Source of the DNA: Dolomitihabitans soli
GTDB taxonomy: Bacteria; Actinomycetota; Actinomycetes; Streptosporangiales; Streptosporangiaceae
Direction: 5' to 3'
DNA: 64,000 bases
Assembly (NCBI RefSeq): GCF_022213955.1
Contig: NZ_JAKNTW010000024.1
Location: 62,001 to 126,000 of the forward strand
Under the pieces are notes generated by a model, which was not told the DNA's origin, did no database searches, and worked only from the letters and a program-made list of their open reading frames with translations. Shown here one piece after another: positions 26,085-38,633 of this stretch (position 1 is its first letter; each line of letters starts with the position of its first letter). Both the position numbers and the translations under genes were made by a program.

Positions 26085-28459
26085 TCGGCCACCCGGCGTT
26101 CTTCTGCGAGCCGTGGCGGCTGCGGGTCAGCGGCGTCGACATGGACCTGCTCGCGCAGACGGAGTCGGTGTTCGCGCTGTCCAACGGGAATCTCGGCTGG
26201 CGGGGCAACCTCGACGAGGGGGAGCCGCACGGCCTGCCCGGCTCCTACCTCAACGGGGTCTACGAACTGCGCCCGCTCCCCTACGCGGAGGCCGGGTACG
26301 GCTACCCGGAGTCCGGCCAGACGGTGATCAACGTGACCAACGGCAAGCTGATCCGCCTCCTCGTCGACGACGAGCCGTTCGACATCCGATACGGCGAGCT
26401 GCGCTCACACGAGCAGTCGCTCGACTTCCGCGCCGGGGTGCTGCGCCGCGACGTCGAGTGGGTCTCCCCCGCCGGCTGCCCGGTGCGGATCTCCTCGACC
26501 CGGCTGGTCTCCTTCACCCAGCGCTCCATCGCGGCGATCTGCTACGAGGTCGAGCCGCTGAACGGCTCGACGCGGGTGGTGGTGCAGTCCGAACTCGTGG
26601 CGAACGAGCAGCTTCCACCGCCCGGCGGCGACCCCAGGGTCACCGCGGTGCTCCAGGCCCCGCTGGTCGAGCGGGAGAACTGGGCGAAGGACACCCGCGC
26701 CGGGCTGGTGCACGCCACACGGCACAGCGGCCTGTGCGTCGCCACGGTGATGGACCATCTCGTCGGCGGGCCGCCGGGGACCAAGGTGCGGTCGGAGAGC
26801 TCTCCCCACCTCGGGCGGGTGACGGTGACCGCGCCGATCGAGGCGGGAGGCAGGCTGCGGCTGGTCAAGTTCGTGGCGTACGGCTGGTCGGCGTCGCGTT
26901 CGCTGCCCGCCGTACGGGATCAGTCGGACGCGGCGCTCGCCGGGGCGGTGCAGTCCGGGTGGGAAGGGCTCGCCGCGGAGCAGCGGTCCTACCTCGACGC
27001 GTTCTGGGGGCACGCCGACGTGCAGGTCGACGGGGATGCCGAGATCCAGCAGGCGGTGCGGTTCTCGCTGTTCCACGTGTTGCAGGCCGGGGCGCGGGCG
27101 GAGGGGCGGGCGATCCCCGCCAAAGGGCTGACCGGGCCCGGTTACGACGGGCACTGCTTCTGGGACGCCGAGTCGTACGTGCTGCCCGTGCTCACCAACA
27201 TCGCGCCCGGCGCGACGGCCAACGCGTTGCGCTGGCGGCACTCCACGCTGCCGATGGCCACCGAACGGGCGGCCCAGCTCGGGTTCCGCGGGGCGACGTT
27301 CCCGTGGCGGACGATCCGCGGCGAGGAGTGCTCCAGTTACTGGCCGGCGGGCACGGCCGCGTTCCACGTCAACGCGGACATCGCCGACGCGGTCGCGCAC
27401 TACGTCGACATGAGCGGGGACGAGGCGTTCGAGCGTACGGCCGGCCTGGAACTGCTGGCGCAGACCGCCCGGCTGTGGCGGTCGCTGGGCCGGCACGACA
27501 CCCGAGGCCGGTTCCACATCGACGGGGTCACCGGGCCCGACGAGTACAGCGCCATCGGCGACGACAACGTCTACACCAACCTGATGGCCCAGCGAAACCT
27601 GGTCGCCGCAGCCGACGCGGCCGGCCGGCATCCCGCCGCCGCGCGCGAGCTGGGCATCGACCGGGAGGAGATGGCGGCCTGGCGCGACACGGCGGCGGCG
27701 ATGTACATCCCGTATGACGACGTGCTGGGCGTCCACCCGCAGGCGGAGGGGTTCACCGGGCACCAGGTCTGGGACTTCGCCGCCACCGCCCCCGAGCGGT
27801 ATCCCCTGTTGCTCCACTTCCCCTACTTCGACCTGTACCGCAAGCAGGTGGTCAAGCAGGCGGACCTCGTGCTGGCCATGTACCTGCGCGGCGACGCGTT
27901 CACCGCCGAGCAGAAGGCCCGCAACTTCGCCTTCTACGAACGGCTCACCGTCCGCGACTCCTCGTTGTCCGCCAGCGCCCAGTCGGTGATCGCCGCCGAG
28001 GTCGGGCACCTGCAACTGGCCTACGACTACCTCGCCGAGGCCGCCCTGATGGATCTGGAGGACCTGGAGCGCAACACCCGCGACGGGCTGCACATCGCGG
28101 CACTCGCCGGAAGCTGGATCGCCCTGCTCGCCGGTCTGGCCGGGATGCGGACCCGGAACGGCATCCTGTCCTTCGCCCCGCGGCTTCCCGCCGGGCTGAC
28201 CCGGCTCGCCTTCACGATCGTCCGGCGGCGGCAGCGGCTGGCGGTCAACGTGGCGGTGGACACGGTCGACTACACCCTGCTCGACGGCGACCCGCTGCCG
28301 ATCCTCCACCACGGTGACCCGGTCACCGTCCCCGTCGGCGATCCGGTCACCCGCCCGATCCCGCCGGCGGTCGCGACCACACCGCCGCCCACGCAGCCTC
28401 CGGGCCGGGTGCCGGCCAGGAGGCATCCCACCCCGGTAGGCGACGCCTCCCGTCTCTGA
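26081..28459 (+). CDS. GH65 disaccharide phosphorylase
   Basis: This 792-residue glycoside hydrolase family 65 protein has a GTG start overlapping the HAD gene. The N-terminal beta-sandwich begins LLAQTESVFALSNGNLGWRG. The (alpha/alpha)6 barrel contains KGLTGPGYDGHCFWDAESYVLPVL and HIDGVTGPDEYSAIGDDNVYTN, where the Glu of GPDEY is the catalytic acid of maltose, trehalose and kojibiose phosphorylases. KQADLVLAMY is the phosphate-side motif. It cleaves an alpha-glucoside with phosphate to beta-glucose 1-phosphate; the disaccharide is not predictable. The C terminus has a Pro/Thr-rich tail. Confidence 0.93.
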   Translation: MIGHPAFFCEPWRLRVSGVDMDLLAQTESVFALSNGNLGWRGNLDEGEPHGLPGSYLNGVYELRPLPYAEAGYGYPESGQTVINVTNGKLIRLLVDDEPFDIRYGELRSHEQSLDFRAGVLRRDVEWVSPAGCPVRISSTRLVSFTQRSIAAICYEVEPLNGSTRVVVQSELVANEQLPPPGGDPRVTAVLQAPLVERENWAKDTRAGLVHATRHSGLCVATVMDHLVGGPPGTKVRSESSPHLGRVTVTAPIEAGGRLRLVKFVAYGWSASRSLPAVRDQSDAALAGAVQSGWEGLAAEQRSYLDAFWGHADVQVDGDAEIQQAVRFSLFHVLQAGARAEGRAIPAKGLTGPGYDGHCFWDAESYVLPVLTNIAPGATANALRWRHSTLPMATERAAQLGFRGATFPWRTIRGEECSSYWPAGTAAFHVNADIADAVAHYVDMSGDEAFERTAGLELLAQTARLWRSLGRHDTRGRFHIDGVTGPDEYSAIGDDNVYTNLMAQRNLVAAADAAGRHPAAARELGIDREEMAAWRDTAAAMYIPYDDVLGVHPQAEGFTGHQVWDFAATAPERYPLLLHFPYFDLYRKQVVKQADLVLAMYLRGDAFTAEQKARNFAFYERLTVRDSSLSASAQSVIAAEVGHLQLAYDYLAEAALMDLEDLERNTRDGLHIAALAGSWIALLAGLAGMRTRNGILSFAPRLPAGLTRLAFTIVRRRQRLAVNVAVDTVDYTLLDGDPLPILHHGDPVTVPVGDPVTRPIPPAVATTPPPTQPPGRVPARRHPTPVGDASRL

Positions 28460-28471
28460 GATGCTGCGTGC

Positions 28472-28834
28472 ATGTATGTCGGCCTGCACCACATGCAGCT
28501 GGCCATGCCTCCCGGCGAGGAGGCCGCGGCTCGGGGTTTCTTCGCGGGTGTCCTCGGCATGCGGGAGATCGACAAGCCGGCCGCGCTCGCCACCCGGGGT
28601 GGCGCCTGGTTCCGCGCCGGGGGCCTGGAACTCCACCTGGGGGTTCAGGACGACTTCCGGCCCGCGACGAAGGGCCATCCCGGCATCCTCGTGGACGACC
28701 TCGACGCCGTCGTCTCGCGTCTCGCGGCCGCCGGGCAGCAGGTGCGCTGGGACACCGGCTTCCCGGGGTTCCGGCGGGTCTACGCCCACGACCCGTTCGG
28801 CAACCGCCTGGAGTTCCTGCAGGCCCTGAGCTGA
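28472..28834 (+). CDS. VOC-family (glyoxalase/bleomycin-resistance fold) protein
   Basis: This 120-residue single VOC domain reads MYVGLHHMQLAMPPGEE, then FFAGVLGMREIDKP, LHLGVQDDF and YAHDPFGNRLEFLQ, the last being the family's metal-ligand strand. It may be a metal-dependent lyase, isomerase or drug-binding protein. It lies 12 nt past GH65 and may share its transcript. Confidence 0.85.
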   Translation: MYVGLHHMQLAMPPGEEAAARGFFAGVLGMREIDKPAALATRGGAWFRAGGLELHLGVQDDFRPATKGHPGILVDDLDAVVSRLAAAGQQVRWDTGFPGFRRVYAHDPFGNRLEFLQALS

Positions 28835-28911
28835 CCCGCGGATCATTACAGACCGGGCACGAGATTCCCGCGCTCCGTGTCAAGGCCGACGGCGTGGGAA
28901 CGGAAGCACAC

Positions 28912-32563
<3,652 letters not shown>

Positions 32564-32662
32564 TTATCAGAAAAACTCCTTGAATAAGCTCGCAAATCAA
32601 TTCATGAGGACCCTCGGAGAGCAATAGTCGCATTTATCCGTATAGAGTGCCCTCCGGGCCTT

Positions 32663-33556
32663 CTAGCACTCGGCGCGACCCTGCCGCCAGTAGCCCTTGA
32701 ACGCCACCGACCGCCGGTCCATCCCGCGTTCGGCGACCAAATGGCGGCGCAGCGTCCTGATCGTGGCCGCCTCGCCCGCCAGCCACGCGTACAGCGACCT
32801 GCTGGACGGCGCGTCCGGCACCTCCCACAACTCCTCCGCGTCGACGTCGACGTCCTCGAAGTCCCCCGCCGCCACGGCGGCGGGGAGCAGCCGTTCGGCG
32901 GCGGTCCTGACGGCGGGGACCAGCCGGGTCCCGTGCTCCGCGCCCGCGCGGGGCAGCCATCTGACGGCCAGCCCGGCCGGCGCGGCCACGGGAAGGACGT
33001 CGTCCTCGTGCGGCACCTCCAGCAACGCCTCCCCCGAGCAGCGGGCGGGCAGGCGTTCCAGGATGGCGGTGATCGCGGGCACGGCGGTCTCGTCGCCGGC
33101 GAGCAGCACGGTCTCCGTCTCCTCCGGCAGGTGGAACTCCTTCCCGCCGTGCCGCCCCTCGTGCCGGGCGTCGGGACCGAGCAGGGCGGCCACGTCGCCC
33201 GGCCGTACGGTGCGGGACCAGCGGGCGACCGGGCCCGCGTCGCCGTGCGGGTCGTGCAGCACGATGTCGACGTCCACCTCGCGCTGGTGCGGGCGGACCG
33301 CCCGCACGGTGTAGGTGCGCAGAGGGTTGCGCAGCTCGTCGGGCAGGCTCCGCCAGCGCGGGTACCAGTCGGGCCCGGTCGGCAGGTGTGCCAGCCCGTG
33401 CTCGGGCAGCGGCAGGATCAGCTTGATCCGCTGGTCGAAGCCGTTGTCGGCGAAGAGGTCGAGGTCGTCGCCGGTGAAGGTGACCCGCAGGAACGAGGGG
33501 GTGAGCCGCCTGAGCCCGCCCACCTTGACGAAGAAGAAGCGGTAGGGCTCGGTCAT
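32663..33556 (-). CDS. Siderophore-interacting protein (FAD/NAD(P)H ferric-siderophore reductase)
   Basis: About 297 residues, start overlapping the MbtH stop (ATGA). The FAD-binding SIP domain is seen in [19 protein letters not shown] and [13 protein letters not shown] (the RxYT FAD motif). The NAD(P)-binding part contains [20 protein letters not shown]. The C terminus [14 protein letters not shown] is the conserved SIP end. It releases iron from internalised siderophore. It is the last gene of the iron-boxed operon. Confidence 0.93.
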   Translation of the reverse strand: MTEPYRFFFVKVGGLRRLTPSFLRVTFTGDDLDLFADNGFDQRIKLILPLPEHGLAHLPTGPDWYPRWRSLPDELRNPLRTYTVRAVRPHQREVDVDIVLHDPHGDAGPVARWSRTVRPGDVAALLGPDARHEGRHGGKEFHLPEETETVLLAGDETAVPAITAILERLPARCSGEALLEVPHEDDVLPVAAPAGLAVRWLPRAGAEHGTRLVPAVRTAAERLLPAAVAAGDFEDVDVDAEELWEVPDAPSSRSLYAWLAGEAATIRTLRRHLVAERGMDRRSVAFKGYWRQGRAEC

Positions 33557-33762
33557 CGTACGGCCCGCCCGGCCAGACCGCGCGGCCGCAGATCCGTCCA
33601 GTGCGCCGTGACGTAGTCCAGGCAGGCGGCGCGCCCGGCCGGCCCGAACGCGATGATCCAGCCGGCGGGGACCGCGGCGAACTCCGGCCACAGCGAGTGC
33701 TGGCCCTCGTCGTTGACCAGGACGAGGAAGATGGCGTCGGAATCGTCGAACGGGTTGGTCAT
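33553..33762 (-). CDS. MbtH-family NRPS helper protein
   Basis: This 69-residue protein shows the family pattern [26 protein letters not shown] and [12 protein letters not shown]. MbtH proteins bind adenylation domains of NRPSs and activate them. Its start and stop overlap its neighbours (ATGA on both sides), so it is tightly coupled to the hydroxylase and the siderophore-interacting protein. The NRPS it should serve is only a remnant at 35086-35495, so it may now be orphaned or serve an NRPS elsewhere. Confidence 0.93.
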   Translation of the reverse strand: MTNPFDDSDAIFLVLVNDEGQHSLWPEFAAVPAGWIIAFGPAGRAACLDYVTAHWTDLRPRGLAGRAVR

Positions 33763-35033
33763 GGCTGCGCTCCCTCTGGCACCCGGGCGGAACGCCGGGC
33801 GATCGACTGGACGATCTCTCCGGTACGGACGGCGGTCATGGACAGCAGCGACGAGGCGATCCCGTGCGTGTCCTCGGTGGCTCCCTGGAGGTAGACCCCC
33901 CAGGTCTGCTCGGGCTCGGTGGCGATCCGGTAGTCGCGTTCCACCAGCGGCCCGCCCCCCACCCGGGTACGGCACAGCTCGCGCACCTCGCCGAGCAGGT
34001 CGAACGGGTCGCGCTCGCGGTAGCCGGTCGCGAAGACGGCCGCGTCGGCCTCGATCGTGCTCACCTCCCCCGTGGGCAGGAAGCGCACCTGGGCGCGCAC
34101 GGCGTCCTCGTCGGCCCGCACGTCGAGCAGGCGGGACGCGTTCAGGATGCGCAGCCGTTCGACGCCCGCGACCTTCTCGGCGTAGGAGCGCCGGTAGAGC
34201 TCGTCGATGAGTTCGAGGTCCACCACCGAGTAGTTGGTGGCGCGGGAGTAGGCGAACAGCATCCGTTTCACCTCCTCGGGAGCGGCGAAGTAGTGGTCGA
34301 CCGCCTGGGGGTCGAAGATCCGGTTGGCGAAGGAGCTGTCGTCGGCCGGCGCGTAGCCGTACCTGGTGAAGACCGCGCAGACCTCCGCGGCGGGGTAGGT
34401 CCGGTGCAGGTGCTCGACGGCCTCGGCGGCGCTCTGCCCCGCGCCGACGACCACGAACCGGCCGGGCCTTTCGTCGCCGAAGGCATCGAGCCTGCCGAGC
34501 AGTTCCTCGGTGTGCCAGATCCGCTCACCCTGCCGCACGCCGTCGGGCAGCACCGGGTCCAGACCGGCCGCGATCACGATGTTGCGGGTCAGGCAGGTGT
34601 GCAGCTCGTCGCCGCGCCGTACGACGATCTCCAGGGTGTCCCGGTCGGCCGGCCGTACCGCGACGACCTCCGAGCTGTAGGTCACCAGGCCGGCGAAGGC
34701 GGCGGCGACCCATTCCAGGTAGTCGTGGAACTCCAGGCGGCTGGGGAACATGGTCTTGTGATTGATGAAGTCGATCAGCCTGTCCTTGTCCTGGAGGTAG
34801 CACAGGAAGGAGTACGGGCTGGTGGGGTTGCGCAGGGTCACCAGGTCCTTGAGGAAGTGCACCTGCATGGTCGCGCCGTCGATGAGCATGTTGCGGTGCC
34901 ACCCGAACCTCGGCTGCTTCTCGAAGAAGACCGCGTTCACGGTGGAGCCGTACTCCTCCTCCAGCGCCACCGCGAGGGCGAGGTTGGAGGGGCCGAAGCC
35001 GATGCCCACGACGTCATAGACCGGGGTCGCCAT
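33759..35033 (-). CDS. L-ornithine/L-lysine N-monooxygenase (siderophore hydroxylase)
   Basis: This 424-residue flavoprotein of the SidA/PvdA/IucD family shows the FAD motif [17 protein letters not shown], the substrate/FAD block [25 protein letters not shown], the NADPH motif [17 protein letters not shown] and the C-terminal ATGYRERDP. It N-hydroxylates the ornithine or lysine side chain to make hydroxamate siderophore precursors. It is the first intact gene behind the iron boxes, 52 nt from the NRPS remnant. Confidence 0.94.
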   Translation of the reverse strand: MATPVYDVVGIGFGPSNLALAVALEEEYGSTVNAVFFEKQPRFGWHRNMLIDGATMQVHFLKDLVTLRNPTSPYSFLCYLQDKDRLIDFINHKTMFPSRLEFHDYLEWVAAAFAGLVTYSSEVVAVRPADRDTLEIVVRRGDELHTCLTRNIVIAAGLDPVLPDGVRQGERIWHTEELLGRLDAFGDERPGRFVVVGAGQSAAEAVEHLHRTYPAAEVCAVFTRYGYAPADDSSFANRIFDPQAVDHYFAAPEEVKRMLFAYSRATNYSVVDLELIDELYRRSYAEKVAGVERLRILNASRLLDVRADEDAVRAQVRFLPTGEVSTIEADAAVFATGYRERDPFDLLGEVRELCRTRVGGGPLVERDYRIATEPEQTWGVYLQGATEDTHGIASSLLSMTAVRTGEIVQSIARRSARVPEGAQP

Positions 35034-35085
35034 GTTCGCCTCTCTGTTGGTAGATCCGCGGCCTGGCGGCGGCGGGGTATGCGGG

Positions 35086-35495
35086 TCATGCCGCCTTCGC
35101 GGCCTTCACGATCTGCGGCACGACCTGGTCGATCACGTACGGCACGGCCGGCGGTGTCGGCGTGCGCAGCGGCCGGAACGCCTTGAGGCCCAGCCGCATG
35201 GCGAGCAGCGAGTGGCCGCCCAGGTCGAAGAAGAAGTCGACGTCAGGGGCCCACCTCGTCCACGCCCAAGGCCTCGGCCTCGGCCTCGGCGAAGCTGCGG
35301 CGGAGCGCCGCTTCCCGGTCGCCGGCCCGTCTGGGGGCCGTCGCCGTCGCCGCTCCGGTGACCGTCCGCGCCGTCAGGGCGACGGGCAGGGCTGCGGGCA
35401 TCCGCGTCCCGGGATCGGCCGTGACGGCTCGCCTCGGCCATCATCCGCCGCATCAGTTCACGTCGCCGTGCGTCCGTCTGCTCCTGCACGCTCAA
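35086..35495 (-). pseudogene. Collapsed NRPS: N-terminal stub fused to end of A domain and PCP, frameshifted
   Basis: A TTG at 35495 opens MSVQEQTDARRRELMRR, typical of an NRPS N terminus. Within about 30 codons the homologous frame changes. A second frame reads MPAALPVALTARTVTG (like the end of an adenylation domain) then REAALRRSFAEAEAEALGVDEVGP and hits TGA. One base out of frame, DVDFFFDLGGHSLLAMRL carries on the carrier protein with its phosphopantetheine Ser, ending KAAKAA-stop at 35086. So several kilobases of the synthetase are missing and at least two frameshifts remain. It is the first gene behind the iron boxes. Confidence 0.8.
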
Positions 35496-35542
35496 CTCTT
35501 CCGTTGTCGCCTCGGCCCGGGGCAGCCAGCCCGGATCATGAC

Positions 35543-35590
35543 TTAGGTTAGCCTTGCCTATTAATTCCGCACAAGGTTAGCCTTACCTAA
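35543..35590. promoter_or_regulatory. Two iron boxes (IdeR/DmdR type)
   Basis: 35543-35561 reads TTAGGTTAGCCTTGCCTAT and 35572-35590 reads CAAGGTTAGCCTTACCTAA. Both match the actinobacterial iron-box consensus TTAGGTTAGGCTAACCTAA closely. They lie 48-95 bp upstream of the NRPS-remnant start and should repress the leftward siderophore operon when iron is ample. Divergent control of rightward sequence is possible, but no clear gene is there. Confidence 0.9.
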
Positions 35591-36006
35591 ATTGATCGAC
35601 TTTCGCGGTCTTGTAAAGGAGACGGGTCCCCTTGCCGCTCGGTGTCCGCCGGATGAAGCCCGCACGGACGAGGTCCGTACCGAGGTGGTGGGACATCGGC
35701 CGGGCCGGCAAGCGCACCCGCCGGCCTCGCCTGACCTCCTACGGCGATGTCGAACTGTGCGCCTGCCGCTGCCGACTCGTCACGACGGTCAGCGTCCAGA
35801 CCTGGCGCGCCCCGTCGAGCCGCCCGACTCCCGGGACGCATGACCTACCGGCAGATCACCCTGAACGTTGAGACCGACCTCGCGCCTCGGCTCCTTCTGA
35901 AGACGATCACGCCGTTCGCCCTCGGGTCCGGCGCCGCCGCCTTGGCGGGCGACCGGGTCGTGACTCGGCCCGGAAGCCTGGCACAGCGAACCTCGATCTG
36001 GACGGC
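35591..36006. other. Gene-free debris between iron boxes and TetR gene
   Basis: No convincing intact gene lies here. A purine-rich AAAGGAG sits near 35618 but the frame after it has no family resemblance I can see. The right part contains the MFS fragment described separately. The sequence could be the remains of a divergent siderophore exporter. Confidence 0.5.
35905..35961 (+). pseudogene. Fragment of DHA2-type MFS gene (copy of 5131-5187)
   Basis: This 57-bp stretch matches 5131-5187 of the intact MFS gene at 55 of 57 bases and encodes ITPFALGSGAAALAGDRVV against ITPFALGSGAAAMAGGRVV. The match fades to either side (left, LLLKT; right, TRPGSLAQ). It is a relic of a related exporter or of a gene-conversion or recombination event. 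Confidence 0.75.
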
Positions 36007-36558
36007 TCAGCCAGGCCGCATCCCCGCCAGGGCGATTTCGATGAACCGGCGCCAGTCGCCGATCGCATTGCGGCTGAGGATCGCCACGGCACCGACGATC
36101 ATGTAGAGGTCCCTCACCGTGATGCCCGGAGCGAGCGTTCCCGTGTCCTGCCCATGGCGTACCAGGGCGGCACCCACGGCGAGGAGTTCGGCTTCCGCCT
36201 TTCCACGGGGTGCCGTAGACCCGAGTGTCGCCTCGATGGCCCCGGTGAGTCCTCGCCCCTGCTCGTGGATCTCGGCGACATGGGTCAGGAAGCGCGTCAG
36301 CGCGAGGTGGGCATCCGGTTCGGGCAGGCAACGGTCTCTGGCGAAGTCCAGGATCTCCGCGAACCGTCGTCCGGCGATGGCCTCGATCAGGGCCTGCCGG
36401 GTGGGGAAGTGACGGTAGAGGGTTCCGATGCCGACTCCGGCCTCGGCTGCCACCTCCGACATGTGGACCCCGTCTCCTCGCTCGACGAACAACCGCTGAG
36501 CCACCACGAGCACCCGCCGGCGATTGCGTTCCGCGTCGGCCCGCGGCCGCTTTGACAT
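36007..36558 (-). CDS. TetR-family regulator (paralogue 1 beside bicupin)
   Basis: This 183-residue regulator has the helix-turn-helix RVLVVAQRLFVERGDGVHMSEVAAEAGVGIGTLYRHFPTRQALIEA at the N terminus and a ligand domain ending DWRRFIEIALAGMRPG. It is divergent from the bicupin gene with a perfect palindrome between. It is strongly similar throughout to the second TetR at 37817-38395 (shared RFAEIL-FA, YMIV, GDWRRFI), so the two are paralogues flanking the cupin. Confidence 0.92.
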   Translation of the reverse strand: MSKRPRADAERNRRRVLVVAQRLFVERGDGVHMSEVAAEAGVGIGTLYRHFPTRQALIEAIAGRRFAEILDFARDRCLPEPDAHLALTRFLTHVAEIHEQGRGLTGAIEATLGSTAPRGKAEAELLAVGAALVRHGQDTGTLAPGITVRDLYMIVGAVAILSRNAIGDWRRFIEIALAGMRPG

Positions 36559-36587
36559 CTCTTCGCACCCTCTGCTAAATCTCTAAA

Positions 36588-36602
36588 CGGAATCGGATTC
36601 CG
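36588..36602. promoter_or_regulatory. Palindromic operator between TetR and bicupin
   Basis: CGGAATC-G-GATTCCG is a perfect 15-bp palindrome 26 nt upstream of the cupin ATG and 30 nt upstream of the TetR start, in the right place for TetR control of both. Confidence 0.7.
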
Positions 36603-36627
36603 ACTCCTTTTCGGAAAGGATACTCCC

Positions 36628-37558
36628 ATGTCCAAGGAACCGCTTCTTCCTGCTGGACGCCGGCGCCTCCCGCCCCACCCGCGTGCCTCTGCCGCCGTGG
36701 ACGACCGTCAAGGCCGGGGTCGAGGACACCCAGGGGCGCTTCTCCCTCATGGAGAACCGCGGCGACGGCAGCATCCCCGCCCACGTGCACGACACCTTCG
36801 ACGAGTTCGTCTACGTCATCGAGGGAGACCTCGGCGTCGACTTCGACGGCAAGACCCACCGCCTGACCAGCGGCATGTGCATCCTGGTGCCCCGCGGTGT
36901 CACCCACGCCATGCGCAACCTCGGCGAGGACGGCTCCGCCGTACACGCGCTGCAGCTGTCGGCGCCGGGCGGCTGGGAACGTTACATGGAGGACGTCGCA
37001 GAGGCGGGCCTGCAAGGCGACTGGACGAAGGCCAACGAGGTGGGCAAGCCGTACGGCATGCGGTACCACCTCGGGGAGGGCGAGCCCGACGAATGGGGCG
37101 ACAAGGAGCGCTTCTACCTGCTGGACAAGGGTGAGGCACGCCCGGGTCGGATCGTGGTGCCGCCCGCGTTCAGCGTCAAGGCGCGCACCACCGACACCGA
37201 TGGGCTGTTCTCACTGCTGGAGGTCACGGTGGCGCAACCGGTCCCGCGGCACACCCACCACGTCGCCGACGAGTGCATCCATGTGCTCGACGGCGAGTTG
37301 GAGATCGAGTTCGACGGCGGGATCCGTACCGCGGGCAAGGGACAGTTCGTCCTGCTGCCCCATGGGGTGCCGCATGCGATCCGTCCCGGCTCCACCCCGC
37401 CGCCGCGGGTGGTCCAGATTTCCTCGCCCGGGGGCTGGGAGTGCGTGGTGGAGGCCCTGATCGAGCACAGGTCCGAGGTGAGCAAGGCAGGCCGCTTCGA
37501 TCCGGCCGCCCTCAACCGGTACACACGCAGGTACCACGTCACCTACGAGGAGAACTAG
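36628..37558 (+). CDS. Bicupin (two-domain cupin) with 1-nt frameshift near the start
   Basis: About 309 residues if repaired. Two cupin domains: PAHVHDTFDEFVYVIEGDLGVDFDGKTH with LVPRGVTHAMRN, and VPRHTHHVADECIHVLDGELEIEFDGG with LLPHGVPHAIRP. Each domain is preceded by the same element, (R)FFLLDAGASRPTRV and ERFYLLDKGEARPGRI. The ATG at 36628 has a good RBS (GGAAAGGA) but after MSKE an extra C (36640/36641) throws it out of frame; deleting it gives KERFFLLD. A GTG at 36683 would restart in frame but lose that element. It resembles quercetinase-like cupins; substrate unknown. Two TetR paralogues flank it. Confidence 0.8.
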
Positions 37559-37594
37559 GGAGCGTGGATCTTGATGGTTATGGGTGTAGATCAT

Positions 37595-37700
37595 CCGTGC
37601 GGATGAGTAGCGTCACGGTCTGACGGACGAGGAGTGGAACGGCTGGCGTCGCTGCTGCCGGTCTCCACAGGACACGCCCCAGGAGGTTCCATGTCCTCGC
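37595..37700 (+). pseudogene. Transposase N-terminal remnant (IS5-like)
   Basis: RMSSVTV, then LTDEEW in one frame and ERLASLLPVSTGHAP in another, reconstruct the start of an IS5-group transposase (typically LTDEEWERLxPLLP). It has at least two frameshifts and no catalytic region. Just after it, two short tandem duplications lie in gene-free sequence: CGATCTCCCGT twice near 37738 and GCTCGACGTCAGT twice near 37787. Confidence 0.65.
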
Positions 37701-37816
37701 TGCCGCACATGGATTGCAGCTCCCAACGGCCCCTCGTCGATCTCCCGTCGATCTCCCGTCGCCGACCGCCGGCGCGAGTCGCCTGTGCTCGACGTCAGTG
37801 CTCGACGTCAGTGCCG

Positions 37817-38395
37817 CTATGGCGTCGGCGGTCTGGGCACCGAACGCAAGCCGTCAAGCGCAAGCCGGATGAAACGCCGCCAATCTCCGCTGCCTGTCCG
37901 GATCACCGCCGCCAGCCCACAGACGATCATGTAGACGTCGTTCACCGTGGCATCGTCTCGGATCGCTCTCGCTGCCTGGCCGCGCTCGATCAACGTGCCC
38001 GCGAGCTTCTCCAACGCGATCCTGCTCTCGCCGGACGGCTCGTTCGAGCCCATGGCCGACTCGATCGCGCCGGACAGGCCTCGATCCCTGGCGAGCACTT
38101 CTCCGATGTGCCCCAGCAGGAGATCCAGCCCTTCACCGGAGTCGGGCGCGGCGAGGCACTGCTCCTGGGCGAAGGCGAGGATCTCCGCGAACCGGTGCTG
38201 CGCGGCCGCCTCGAGCAGAGCCCGCCGGGTGGGAAAGTGGCGGTAGACGGTGCCGATGCCCACCTCGGCGGCCCTGGCCACGTCTGCCATCTGCACCTCG
38301 TCGCCACGCTCGGCGAACAGGTCGCGTGCCACCTCGAGCACGCGCGCCCGATTCCGCTCGGCATCGGTCCGCGACCTGCCCCGACTAGACGACAC
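37817..38395 (-). CDS. TetR-family regulator (paralogue 2 beside bicupin)
   Basis: This 192-residue protein starts at a GTG. The helix-turn-helix is RVLEVARDLFAERGDEVQMADVARAAEVGIGTVYRHFPTRRALLEA, and the C terminus YMIVCGLAAVIRTGSGDWRRFIRLALDGLR matches the TetR at 36007-36558. The two probably arose by duplication and both may act on the bicupin gene. Confidence 0.92.
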   Translation of the reverse strand: MSSSRGRSRTDAERNRARVLEVARDLFAERGDEVQMADVARAAEVGIGTVYRHFPTRRALLEAAAQHRFAEILAFAQEQCLAAPDSGEGLDLLLGHIGEVLARDRGLSGAIESAMGSNEPSGESRIALEKLAGTLIERGQAARAIRDDATVNDVYMIVCGLAAVIRTGSGDWRRFIRLALDGLRSVPRPPTP

Positions 38396-38633
38396 GTTCG
38401 AAGGCTACCAGCGCGCCCCAGAGCCGGATTCGGCCTGGCCGGGCCCCTCCAGCCCCGCCCTCGGCCGACTCCGTCTCCGTGATCATCCGAGGCGCACTGG
38501 TCCAGCTTGAGGCCCCTCGACCACTACCGCGGGAGTGTCTCCTCGGCCTCGCGGTCCTGATGCACCGGACCCTGAGCGGTGTGTCAGCGAAGCTTGCGCG
38601 ACCACACCGCCCAGTCGACCGGAAGAAGGCAGG

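Noticed and set aside
35632-35871. 79-codon frame right of the iron boxes as an iron-regulated gene
   Set aside because: Its translation is Arg-rich and motif-free, the upstream codon choice is poor and the sequence runs into a decayed MFS fragment.
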